A DNA stretch of 64,000 bases, taken from Lutjanus erythropterus (lineage: Eukaryota > Chordata > Actinopteri > Lutjaniformes > Lutjanidae). Below, piece by piece: positions 37,311 through 48,801 of the stretch (the stretch's first letter is position 1; each line of letters starts with the position of its first letter). The stretch spans positions 10,227,465 through 10,291,464 of the forward strand of contig CM034607.1 of the NCBI GenBank assembly GCA_020091685.1, written 5' to 3'. A program made the position numbers and the translations under genes. A model generated the notes under the pieces. It did no database searches. It was not told the DNA's origin and saw nothing but the letters and a program-made list of their open reading frames with translations.

Positions 37311-40252
37311 ATTTTCCTAAACAAAACAACATATCAATAATAATAATACTAATACCTGTAAATCATCATTTATGACCTACTAGAAATATGTGCTGTTTCT
37401 TGTGGTACCTGCACACACCCTGGCTTTTGCCTGCATTTTTTTATTTTCTCATGTTTTGAATTACTCAGGATGCTTCTGGGCTACAGCCTGTTTGGCAGCG
37501 GTGTGTAGCCCCCAGCCAACTCAGTGCGTAGGTTTTGAGGTGGGAATCTATAAAAACATGGCAACCGATGTTGCATTCTTTGTCTTTTTTCCTCTTCTAA
37601 GAGCTGCAGAGAGAGTTTTACACACAGACACGCACACAGGCAGAGCAGACTGAGGATCACTTTATTCACACAAAGCCTGGCATCGTGCAGCCGTGTGGGC
37701 GTGTTTATTTGTGCTATAGAACATAACCACTGTGAAAGAATCAGAAAATAATGTTTTATTTCTCTGATTTCTCTGATTCACTGCTTTGTTCTCACTGCCT
37801 GGCGCTCGCTCTCCTAATTCACACTCTATGTCCCTCGCCCTCTTCGAATGGTGTGTTTACAAACAATATTGACGATTCTGCCTGTAACACATAAAAAGTA
37901 ATTATTATGTAGCAGGTGTTATGTAGAAGGTGGATGTTTAACCATTTTACATTTAGTTAGATAGTTCGATGGTTTGTCTGTAGTCTAGTGGTACAGTAAA
38001 AAGTACATTTCCCCTCGAAATGTAATTGGGTTTAAGTATAAAGTAACAACAAAGTATAGATAGAAATATGCTACTTGACTATGTATTTTCCAATAGGTTG
38101 GTATGGAATTTATAAAATAAAATCTTGCTGGTTAGCCTTGGCAACATTAGCCACAGTAGGTATATAAAGAAAAAACAATAGACCTTTATGGTTGGGTGTA
38201 CACAGGTGTTACCAAATGTATACCAACACCAATGTTACTACTTAACGTTTTGCTCTATTCAGGTCAAACAGAGTCAGGGTGTTGCTGTTGTGCACGTCGG
38301 CTCACTGGAAAGGCTCTGCTACAATAAATGGAACAGGACCTTCATTAGTATCATTGGTGACACCTGTGTTTACCTTACAGTGTCATGTCAATATGGTTGT
38401 CGTGAAAAAGGTCTCCTGTGAAATGACACCGCAGCAATGATCTTTAAGGTCATTTTCACAGCAGACACTTGCGAAATGCACAGGTGTAATTAATAACATT
38501 ATAGCAGCTGCATTCAGGTGAGCCAGTTCCAGTGTCCTGCAATTATTCACTGAGCAGCACCTATAAATAACTGTGAATTAGATAGCTACATATTAATGAC
38601 ACATATTGGCCATTACCTGTAGTGTTATACCAAGTGTATAGACATGTTTGTGAGCAACAAGAACTGTTTCGTAACTTCATGAGCAAGAGACGCTGACATA
38701 GGCCTACTTTGCACCTCAGAAACTACAGGCGAATGTGCAGAGGGTGAGGCTAATACAGCTAACATTAGCCATGCTACAGCTGCTGCTATATTCAATGCAG
38801 GATATGTAGTAGAGGGTCCCTGCTCCATCCCACCATCAGCTAAGGGGTTCTTGCCATGAAGAATTTTGAAAATCCCAGATATATAGTGTATAGTGAAACT
38901 GATATTGTTTTGTTTAGGTGGGTAAAATATATTTTTCTGCCGGCCCTGCTCCCTACACCAGAACTGCTCCCTGCTTCTCCAAACTGGAGACGTGCCAGTT
39001 GCCATCTACTGTAGTTAAGACACTGACTATCCATGAAGTACATCATACAACCCCACTTCAAATAAACTGAACTATCCCTTTAATAACAACAGACAGGTAA
39101 AAATTTCAACTACAAGACACAGTATTTAAAACAAAGAGATCAACAGCAGAAAATACACTGTATAATGAAGTAGAATTCCCAACTGCATGTCTTGATATCC
39201 TGAAAACACACGGCCTCGGGCCAAAACAGCCTCTGGCAAACACCAGTATCATGATAGCGGTTATAAAAACGTGAGAATCTGCACTGACTGTCTTCCCAGG
39301 CACTGCTTGAAGACGAAGAACAATTTAGACGCTCTAATCATACATGGTGCATTCAAGGGAGTAGTGCACAAGTGTACGGTAAATCATAACTATGAATATG
39401 ATGGCTCATTGACTTGTAATCACACAGTGACAGCGGGTGATGAAAATGATCGATTTCCTCTTTTCACTGTGTAATAAGCAAGGTTTAAACATCACAGTGG
39501 GACGAGGCTATTTCCTGCTCAACACTGCCTTGTGCTTTGTCGTGCACGCCATTAACACACACACACACGCGGAGAGGAATATCTCATCCACAAATACAGA
39601 AACACACACACACACAGACGGCTCACATTTTCACCTCTAACATTTAACGACAAAAGAGAAAGAGTTTGGCTGTCTACGGACTCAGATAATTAAACCAGGG
39701 GGAAATTACAACAACTCTATCCTCCTCCCCTCTCTGTCTCTTTTTTCTCCGTCTCTCTTTCTGTCTTGTTCACTCCCACTCTTACTGCTTGTCAGCAAAT
39801 CGGCCTGGCTGCAGATGTAAAATGGTAATCCAAAAAGGAGACAGAATAGAGAAGAGGAGAAAAACTACACATGCCGGCAGTTGGGCCACAAAGCGGGAGA
39901 TGAAAGTAATATTTTCCATCTATTAACTTCCATCTGTGGTGGGTTTTTTTTTAGCACAATAATTCAATTTATGCTGTGGACGCATGCTTCACTGCGGCAG
40001 GTGCGAGGAGCAGTGCGCAGCAGACGTTTGAGGGCTAATTTATAGTTTTCATTTAGTGTCTTTATCATCCCATTATTGGCCATTACACACACACACACAG
40101 ACACATCAAAACAAACACTGTGTGGGTCCAAAAGGTTTAACAGTCGTGCTCCTCAGTAGCCTTTGTGTTGTGTGTCTCATTACTGTTTGCAACACAATCA
40201 GGCCCTGCTCACCTCCGCAGCACGGCTCTTTGACTTGACTCACTTTGTGCCT
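37311..40252. other. Gene-free stretch with candidate regulatory blocks
   Basis: No coding exon was recognised. One end of a TTAA-type repeat is at 39,067-39,085 (aactatccctttaa). Low-repeat blocks at 37,840-37,920 (gtgtttacaaacaatattg), 38,450-38,610 (acaggtgtaattaataac) and 39,780-40,080 (cacaataattcaatttatg, ggctaatttatag) look like candidate conserved elements. Confidence 0.45.
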
Positions 40253-40253
40253 A

Positions 40254-41288
40254 CACTCTTACAAAAAAGGGCTCCAAAAGGGTTCTTCTATAAGGGCGGA
40301 GGTTTTTACCCAGAACTATTTGCTTCTTAAGACATTTTTTGGAGAGAGGGTTCATCAGGGGCCCTTTGTAAGACTTAGGGTTCCATTAAGAAGATTTTTC
40401 ATCCAAAGAACTCTTTTGGAAGTGCTGAGAGGGTTCATCAATGGTCCTTTGTACCATAATATAAAAAAAGTTCTTGGTAAAACCCCCTAGGTGGGTTCTA
40501 GATAAAACCCCTGTAATATAAAAGCCTGATAGGCCTTTTCCACTGACATAGAACAGGCCCCATTCTAGTTCAAGCACCTAATTTTGAACTGTTCTGAGTA
40601 GTTCCACCAAAAATAAATTGGTTCAGAACCTGAAAAAATGATTCCCAAATGAACCAAAAAATAGCAGTTTTTTCTCGGGAACCAAAGTGGGCGTGTCATA
40701 GGGTGCTGCATCATGCAGTGCCCCTGTTAATAACATCCTGGATTACAAAGGCTCCACTCAAAACCTGGGCTGGATCAGTAGATAACACCGAGGTTCCAAG
40801 AATTTTGAACAGAGCCGGTTCAAGAACTAGAGCTATTCTGGTGGAAAGGGCACAGTATAACCCTTTCTGTTGGGTCCTAGGCCTTTTCTACCAACATGGA
40901 ACAGCCCCATTATGGTTCAAGCACCTAAATCGGAGCATTTCCACTAAAGTAAAATGATACAGAACCTGAAAAGTTGGTTCCCAGCTGGAACCAAAAAATA
41001 GCAGGTTTTCACTGGGAACCAAAGTGGGCATGTCTACAGATTGTTATTTCATTTATTGTGCAACGTTTGGTAAGCATCACTGACTGCAATTATTCTGCGA
41101 AAAACTGGTGGACATGTGGGCTGGTTTAATAGATGGCACCAACGTTCCAAGAATCTTGAATGGAACCGGTTCAAGAACCAGAGCTAATTGGTTGAAAAGA
41201 ACAGCGTTCTACTAGGAACCAAAAAGGATGAAGGGAAGCCAAAAAAAATCCTTTATGGTTCTAGCTAGTGCTTGTATTTCTAAGAGTG
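40254..41288. mobile_element. TA-flanked inverted-repeat element, 1,035 bp, with duplicated internal segments
   Basis: The ends are cactctta and taagagtg, bordered by TA on both sides (40252-40253 and 41289-41290). The outer parts carry gggttcttct and ggttctag words. The interior holds two related units, about 40,531-40,851 and 40,880-41,204. Both contain a ttttccact-like start, the phrase gttcaagcacctaa, the phrase gaaccaaagtgggc and a ggttcaagaac end. No transposase was seen. Confidence 0.65.
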
Positions 41289-41295
41289 TATGCGT

Positions 41296-41296
<1 letters not shown>

Positions 41297-41351
<55 letters not shown>
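41297..41351. repeat. (TG)n microsatellite
   Basis: About 27 TG units directly next to the right end of the element at 40,254-41,288. Confidence 0.95.
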
Positions 41352-41354
<3 letters not shown>

Positions 41355-41512
41355 CGTGTGCGTGGGTTTGTGTGGAGTTAATAGACATCCAGAGAGCTTT
41401 ACGTAGGAGTGTAACTCCCGCTGGGATGTGTTTTACAATTCATATCTGAGTACTGGAGTACTGTAGAATCACCAACACAAATCAGCTGTGATGAGAAAGG
41501 TCCTTTTACCCC

Positions 41513-41546
<34 letters not shown>
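41513..41546. repeat. (CA)n microsatellite
   Basis: About 16 CA units. Confidence 0.95.
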
Positions 41547-41547
<1 letters not shown>

Positions 41548-44488
41548 TTAACATTTACCATACAGCACTTGGGCACACACACACACAAAGCAAAGGCCAT
41601 TGTCCAGAGAGGAGAGAGAGAGGGCGGGTGATGGTGAATGGGAGGGGTGTTTCCATGGTGACTAGGGCGACAGAAGGAAGAGGGGGTCCGCCTCCCGACC
41701 TTCATTGAGAAGGTGAATGACTGTCACTAAGCTGAGGCAAGACAGCCAGTACTAGTCACAATGTGAGGGAGAGAGCGAGCAGTAGCCATGTTAGCCCATC
41801 ACGGCTGCGGGCCGTGTGGGCTTCACTGGTCAGTCTGAGGCACTTAGCATTAGCATCAGAAAGACATTATGCTAATAGCTTCAAAGGCAGCAGCCCCCGC
41901 CTTTGTGTTTCCTGCGCCAACCCAAGGGCACGAGAGGATTTTACATTTCAACTGCCGTTCCAGTCCTGAACTCCCAAAGCATTGCATGAAGATAAAATAA
42001 AGAATAGGGGAAATGTGATGCGTTACACAAATGATGGAGCACGGCCAAGCTTCTAAAGGTCCAGAGTCTACAGACACTGAGAGGAAAGGCTTTAATGCAG
42101 CAGGGTAAAACAAGCTGAACTCAGTATACAATACAGGACAGAGAGCCAAAGTGAAACCAGAACTTCTGTTTGTGCAGCAGCGGCAAAAAAAAAAACTTTG
42201 TTCAAATTTTCACTGGTGCTTCTCCCAACCTACATTATACATCACTTCCTCTGTTTTCAGAGGCCCTTAATGAGGTTAAACCGACTAATGGCAGTGACAA
42301 GCGAATGCACCGTGATACTTACAAAGGAAGACAGAGACCACGGATAGTTAACGCTCAAATCTTCTTTTCCTGTGTTCTTTAGCATCTTTCAGCTAATTAT
42401 TTGGTTTCGTGGTCTACTACTTGACCATTTTGGATAAACACATGCTAAAATGAATGCTAATGTTGCTCACTCTGTCCGCTGGATACATAGGTAGGCAACT
42501 CTCAAATCAACTTTAAAAGGTATATGTGTCAAGTTTAAGATGACATTAGAAGAGAACATTGGTGGAGCTAGCCTCTGTTCCACTAGCTTCTGTAAATTAA
42601 TCCTCTCATTCAAAATTTCTTTCATCTCTCTTTCTGGAGGGAAAAAAAAATCCTGAGGTTTACTTTCCATCTTCTGAGACGAGTCGCCGTACAATACAGC
42701 AGCTCCTATAAGAAATTAAAACCTTTGTGATTTTAACAAAAGTAAGCAACTGACATTTTGTGAGCACAGAAAAACTACAACTCCCATGAAAACAGCTAAA
42801 AGTGTTGTAGTGTGGGAATTATAATTGTAACTTGGTTTTGTGCATATCCATAAAACTCACCGATGCGCTCTTATAAAGTAATTTTTTTCAGCTTGTTTGT
42901 TTTATGTTATGGGAAATGTTTCGTAAAAACATATGAAGCAAGCCACAAAATGTAGTGTTGAGAAAGCTGCTGTATTTTTGTTAAAAGAGCAGTTACAAAT
43001 GTAGGTAGGATTTGAACGAGGTTCTGTTCTTTGTTAAAACCACGAGGTGTTCAAATTCAAACAGTGAGTGTTAAAAAAGAAATTTATCTTATAATTTAAG
43101 AAGTGAACCTGAAGACTTTTCAGAAAGAAAGGAAAAACATCTTTTTATGATAAAAAGCTTAATCAAATAAATGCATAGTTATGTCACGCATTGCATTAAT
43201 TTAAGAGTGTATGTCTCAGCTAAGCAAAAATAAATGGTGGAAATAAAATTGATTTCTAGGTTAAATTGGAGGTTGTGAGCATTGTGATGATAACTTACAT
43301 GGTTTAAGGCCTTTCTTTGACCTAAATTTGTGTTTTCAGGGAATTTAATAAACTATTTAGAGCCTGAAAAGCCAACAGATCACCTGATACTCCACCAAAC
43401 ACTCCTTCAAAATGTGATACCTGCAGGACAAAGTCAGCGGCACAGAGCACTCATGCCTTCGCTTTTGAAAAGCAATTTGCTGAGTGTCCCATTTACACCA
43501 TGAAATCAGAGAATAGAGGGCTCTTCCAGCAGACAACATGAAAATATCACAGAATATGGCAATTACAGTATTTACTCCACCCAGCGTGTTACACGAACTC
43601 TGTCCTCCTGCGTTTAAGTACCCTTGAAGCGTATGAGAACAACAAATAACAAAGCTGAGGAGAGTCCACCTCCACATGAATCATTTCAATCAACACCGCT
43701 GACATACTTACACCACACACACCGCTTCTCCTCGGGGGAATGGAGAATAGATGCCACAGAAGAAGAGAAAACCTTGGCCATTAAAAGAGGCAAGAAGGTA
43801 ACTTAAGTAAAGAAAGAGTTTGCTTGTGGGTGGCGGGCCTAAAGAAGAGGAGGTGAGTGGGGAGAAGAGAAAGAGGAGAGAGAAAAGAAAGACTCAGTCA
43901 CCTTGGATGAGTCATCCAACGCACCTCAGCAGCACTTCATCCAGAGACATATTTACAGTACAATGGTCTCTCCCTCTCTTTCTCCCCTTCTCTGTTTAGT
44001 CAAGCATCACGACACACACACACACACACACACACACACGCCATCAGTGTCTCCCTGTGAAAGAAATGTCATGGTGCGCAGACACAAACACAAACTGGAT
44101 AAAAACAGCATTTAATTTCATTCCTCGTCTCCCCGGATTGGCTTGTTATTGGATTGAAAGGGTGCCCTTGACCAACACCGCTGTGACTCGCCGCAGTGAG
44201 GATGTTCGTCACCCAGACACAGAGAAGTGGGGTCAAAGGGTAAAAATAGTCTAGAAATGAAGAGCAGAGAAATAGAGGTGGCTGACGGCATCCGATAAAT
44301 AATGCTCAAGGTGCCCCGAGTATAAAAGAAAAAGGACCGTTTTCATCCTTATTGAAGGACGGGTACTGCGAGGTGATCACCTCAAGTATGAGCAGTGTAC
44401 TCTGCACATGACGTAACATGCTTCCTGTTTCTTTGGTGTCTATGAGACTGTGGGGGTTGAATGTGTGACGTGAATCAATGTAAGACAT
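41547..44488. other. Gene-free stretch with one candidate regulatory block
   Basis: No coding exon was recognised. ACTACAACTCCCA at 42,774-42,786 resembles a ZNF143/THAP11-type site. The block 44,060-44,330 appears unique, with gattggcttgttattgg, gggtcaaagggt and a MEF2-like gtaaaaatag. A (CA)n array of about 14 units lies at 44,012-44,039. Confidence 0.45.
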
Positions 44489-44491
44489 TTT

Positions 44492-45210
44492 AAAGGTCCA
44501 GTGTGTAAGATTCAGGTGGAATTATTGGCAGAATATGGCAGAAATGGAATGTAATAAGAGTAGTTTTCGTTTTAGTTTATAATTACCTGATTTTTTTTTT
44601 TTTCGTTATCTTAGAATAAGTCGCTTATCTCTACAGAGGATGTGGATCGCATGGATGTATTCGGCAGGTGGACTTCCATTCATTCCTATGAGAGCTGCTC
44701 AGTGGCACATAAAGCCAACTTCCACATATGACACACAGTAGGGACTTCCTTCATTTGCATGGCTAACTTCCATTTTAGCCGTCCGCTACTTTGTATGGGA
44801 TTAAATTGTTTTAATTATGTGGCTCTTCTAGACTTTCCAAAAGTTACTGACCGACTGAATACAATTCTGATGGGGAAAAGAGTCATTTAGTGGGAACTGT
44901 GATGCTCAAAAATGCTTTTCCACTGTTTACAGCACTCTCTTTCACAATGTAATCTTATGGGGAAAAGTCTTTTTGGGTCTGCGGTGCATCACAGGATGTT
45001 GTCATTACACAGTTTGGCCACTATTGTCAAATTGGTTGCTCAGTGGGTCTGCTTTCACAGAGTCTGCCGTGCTGCACCACCGTATTTCTACAGTAGTCCA
45101 GAATAGACAAACCAAACACTGGCTCTAGAGAGGGCCTTTCACTCTTTCTTCACAAGTTACATGGCCACCGCAGGTTCTCGATGTCTGGAAGGAGAGGGTG
45201 AGGTGAGATG
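44492..45210. mobile_element. TTAA-bordered MITE (aggtccagtgtgtaag family), right end lost
   Basis: It starts after TTAA with aggtccagtgtgtaagatt. The body includes ggcagaatatggcag, agacaaaccaaacactggct and ctctagagagggcc, which I know as one of the commonest teleost repeats. The expected inverted right end is not found, so the copy is truncated near 45,210. Confidence 0.6.
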
Positions 45211-45639
45211 TTTGTATGAGGTGTTACCATGATGCGAATGGGGGTTTTGGGGTGTCTGACACCCCTTGATTGACACTTGAGACCCACTGAAAACCCCAGC
45301 AGCAGAGTTTGTGAGGTCTTTGGAAAAATGTCAGAATGATTTGTCACTTGCAGTTGTCACTAAAAAGCCTTTTAAACATTTATGCACAAATACAGAATAC
45401 AGAAAATACAATATTACAATTGAATACCCAGTTGTTGCTGGTAAGGCCGATGCCGAGTAGTTAAACCTAGTTTTACTCTTTACAATCAAAAAGAAGTGGA
45501 TTGTTTTCTGCTTCAACATCATGGTTACACTTAAAAATATGAAGTCAGTGGGCCTACACATAAATTTGGGAAGTATTTTGGAAGGTCTGACTGTCCTTGG
45601 CTCCCTTTTGGATCAGCTCCTTTGTCGTAAATTAATTTA

Positions 45640-45830
45640 AATGCATTTATATAGTGCTTTCATTCCAAAGCTTTTACAATTTGTCTCTCATTCATCCATT
45701 CACACACTCAAATACCAAATGCAATGAGCTTCCATGCAGGGGGCTGGCCCGAACATCAAGAGGGTTAAGTGTCTTGCTCAAGGACACTTGCAGGAAGAGC
45801 TGGGTATCAAACCACAGTGAACAATCCTGC
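45640..45830 (-). repeat. SINE body and tail, minus strand
   Basis: On the minus strand it contains gtgtccttgagcaagacac, ctgcatggaagctcattgc and tgaatggatgaatg, then ends with actatataaatgcat. This is the same order as in the SINE at 31,600-31,860. The tRNA-like head is eroded. Confidence 0.6.
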
Positions 45831-46289
45831 AATCAATGGAACTATGAAAACCCCTAGTGTATCCCAGTGCTTTTATTTGTATTTCTCACATTTAAACCGT
45901 ACTTCTCATAAACATCATTTCCTCCTGTTGGCCAGCAGCTTCCCACTCATTCAGCCCCACCACTAGACATTTTAATGCTCTATTTTTTAATACTTTTAAA
46001 GAATAGAGTCAAGCTTTTTTACACAAATTAATTGAAAAACACTTTAATACTAGCAATGTATGAACATTGGAACAAAATGATGAAAAGAAAGGTACCTTCA
46101 TGCTGAAATCAGAACCCCCAACCTTTATTATCAAACTGACCAAAGATTTCTTTTGTATTTCCTTTTTTTTCATCTAGAGTTTTGTGGATGTGCACATAGA
46201 CGTCCTTGCCAACAGCAATTCTAAACTCAACAGTAGCAGTGTGTGTTAATTGCATATTTTACAAGAAAAAGTTTCCATAGACCCGAACA

Positions 46290-46845
46290 GTTTGACATTT
46301 TTGGAAATACACTTTTGCTTTCTTGAAAAGAGCTCGATGATCAAGATCAGTACCGCTTTTGTTTGTATGGTGAATATGAAGCTGCAGAAGTCAATTAGCT
46401 TAGCTTAGCACAAAGTACGGAAACAGAGGAAAACAACTGGTTCTGACCATTACAAAATTCACCTATACCAAAACCTACTGTGCAAAAACCAAGATTAATA
46501 AATGATAAATTGGGGTTTTATGGGGGGTTGTGGGCCAGACAGTGTCTTCCTGGAGTTGTAACCTCTCGTAAACCAACATCAGTTTTACATTTCAGTTTTT
46601 GTACAGTTTAAGCAAACAAGATATAATGTGATAATTACTGCAGAAAGAGGTGTTAATTTTGTCAGGCTTGCAGTATCTCCCTCTTTCCAGTCTTTGTGCT
46701 AAGCTAAGCTAACGGGCAGCTGGCTAGCTGCTGCGTATAGCTGTATATTCATTGTGCAGACATGAGATAAGTATCAATCGAACTCTCTGAAAGATAGTAA
46801 ATGAGCATATTCCCCAAAATGTTCCCAAAACTGGTCCTTTTGAAT
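46290..46845. mobile_element. MITE, gctaagctaagctaac family, nearly full copy
   Basis: The left end has tttggaaatacacttttgc and the right end has gagcatattccccaaaat, roughly inverted. The left half has ttagcttagcttagcac and the right half tgctaagctaagctaac. The middle contains ttttatggggggttgtgg. Fragments are at 3,430-3,760 and 8,020-8,560. Confidence 0.65.
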
Positions 46846-46873
46846 ACCAAGATTGAAAAGAGTAAGATTTTAA

Positions 46874-47188
46874 AGGGACTACTCCCTTCACCCCCAAATC
46901 AAATATATATATTTTTCCTCTTACCTGTAGTGCTGGCAGGTGTAGTTCACTAGAAAGAAAATAGTTCTGACATGAAACTGCTCAGAACAAGGTCTGTGGA
47001 TTATCTTGAGTTACCAGGTAACGATTTCTGGAAAGAGACATTCCTGTTGAGTTTTTCAAATGTATTTTTGGTGCTTTGAGAACCACAAGCCAAGTCCTAT
47101 CTAACAGCATTTTGTTCAAGTAGTAAGTATGAATATGTATGTGTATGTGTAAAAATATGTATATTTGATTTCAAGGTGAACTGTACCT
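46874..47188. mobile_element. TTAA-flanked (piggyBac-type) MITE, second copy
   Basis: TTAA lies at 46870-46873 and 47189-47192. The ends are agggactac and actgtacct. The body shares catgaaactgctcag, gattatcttgagttacc and gagacattcctgttgag with the nested element at 16,868-17,407, from which it differs mainly by deletions. Confidence 0.75.
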
Positions 47189-47192
47189 TTAA

Positions 47193-48084
47193 TATTCCAA
47201 TTAATGGAAGAAGGGACAGTACATGCAACATCAAAAAAGCAGGTTGAGAAACAAACAAGATGCAGAATTTTTCTCCAATAAAAGCTGGAGGCTGAGTCCT
47301 TACTAAACCACGGTTGACAAAACCAGACGTGTGTTCGGAAATCCTCGGAGGAGTGACAGCGAGGGAAGAGGGCCGTCTGTATTACTTCACTGCAGATCAC
47401 AAACCAATAACAGGGCTCATTTCACTCCTTCTGTCCCAGAGGATGGGCCTCCAGGGTCAGAGGGGCGTGTCGCCGTGGTTAAGCCCCAGCAGGAGGAGGC
47501 GTGTTCGGCCGCAACCCGCCTGATGACGCAGCCCTGTCTGTTTCCACAGCAACTGTCCCTATCTTATAGACAGGCAGACACACACTTACACAGTGTATAG
47601 TTTCACTGTTTCGGAGGAGGCAACACTTGAGCTGAGTGACCCTGAACACATCACAGTATCCATGCAGGTCATGCAGGTGACCCATTAACATACTTACCTG
47701 TTTCAGTCGTTTATGTTAATAATCAGACCTTTTTTGAGAAGTTTTCTGTATTATTATTTGTAGTTGCAATAGCAGCAAAGTTAGTTCAGGAAAACAACAG
47801 CATTAATTATCATTGGTCTAATTTTATAGTATTTTAGATTTTTTCTTTTTTTGAGTTATTTCATCCCTGAAAATAATATTTTATTGGGAACATACTTTAG
47901 TACAAAACTATTGATATCAATGACATTTCATATGAGCCTTCAAAACTATTACATCCTAATGAGTATAAGACCAACATAACTTTACTATTATTTACACAAA
48001 ACATTTCACATTTATCTGAGGTGATCATTTACCGGTTTTCAGAATGGTTGCCATCAAATACTACAGTCTTGATGCCAAGAACTT
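47193..48084. other. Gene-free stretch, GC-richer at 47,310-47,560
   Basis: No coding exon was recognised. The 47,310-47,560 block is unusually CpG-containing for this desert and includes cacaaaccaataacagg and gcctgatgacgcag. It could be a regulatory element or the promoter of a non-coding transcript. The rest is AT-rich. Confidence 0.4.
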
Positions 48085-48680
48085 GTTGGGATGCTGTGTA
48101 AAACATAAGTAAACACCGAATGCATTGATTTGCAAATCGACCTATATTCAACTGAATACATTACACAACAATATATTTAATGTTCAACTAATAAACTTGT
48201 TTTGTCTTGTTTGTGTTTTTGGAAGTCTATGGCAAATCTCAGTTTGATTCTGCAACATGTTCCAAAAAAAGTTGGGACGGGGCAACTGATGTCAAAATAC
48301 ACCACGTTTGGAACATTCCACAGGTAAACTGGTTAATTGATAACAAGATTGGCATGTTTAACTGTCCCATCTGTGAATGCACCATTAAAGCTGAAAGGTA
48401 TTCACAGGTTTTGGAGCAATATATGCCTGCATCCGAACGTTTTTTTACAGGGACGTCCCTGCTTACTTTAGCAAGACAACACCAATCCACATTCTGCCCG
48501 TGCTGCAACAGAAAAGCCGGACTGTTTAGCACCCGAGGTTGTACATCAAGCAACAATGGTAAATAATCCCACTTTCAAAACTTCAATAATTAGTGTCCTA
48601 AGTTCACAAACACTTACTGAGTGTTATTAAAAGACAAGGTGTCACATTCTACTAATTATCTGTGCTTTTATCATCCTATA
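48085..48680 (+). pseudogene. Decayed Tc1/mariner-like transposon with transposase remnant
   Basis: It contains ttccaaaaaaagttgggacg, then a stretch around 48,455-48,520 (acagggacgtccctgc, gcaagacaacaccaat) that I recognise as the catalytic-domain part of a teleost Tc1-like transposase. It continues to aattagtgtcctaagtt and attaaaagacaaggtg. The remaining 119-codon frame (48207-48566) does not follow the ancestral frame throughout, so it is not a gene. A terminal fragment in the other orientation lies at about 48,090-48,160. Confidence 0.65.
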
Positions 48681-48801
48681 ACCAAGTCTGTAAAATTAAA
48701 ACATCCAAGTGACAAATCTGATTGACTATATTGCCAAAAATATTGTTTGTAAACATTGTAATTAAGTGGACAAAAACACAGCATCAGTCCAACAAGGATC
48801 A

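Noticed and set aside
48207..48566. 119-codon frame with CPIC and CPCC cysteine pairs that suggest a zinc finger
   Set aside because: The sequence is a decayed Tc1-like transposon read partly out of its original frame, so the cysteine pattern is accidental.
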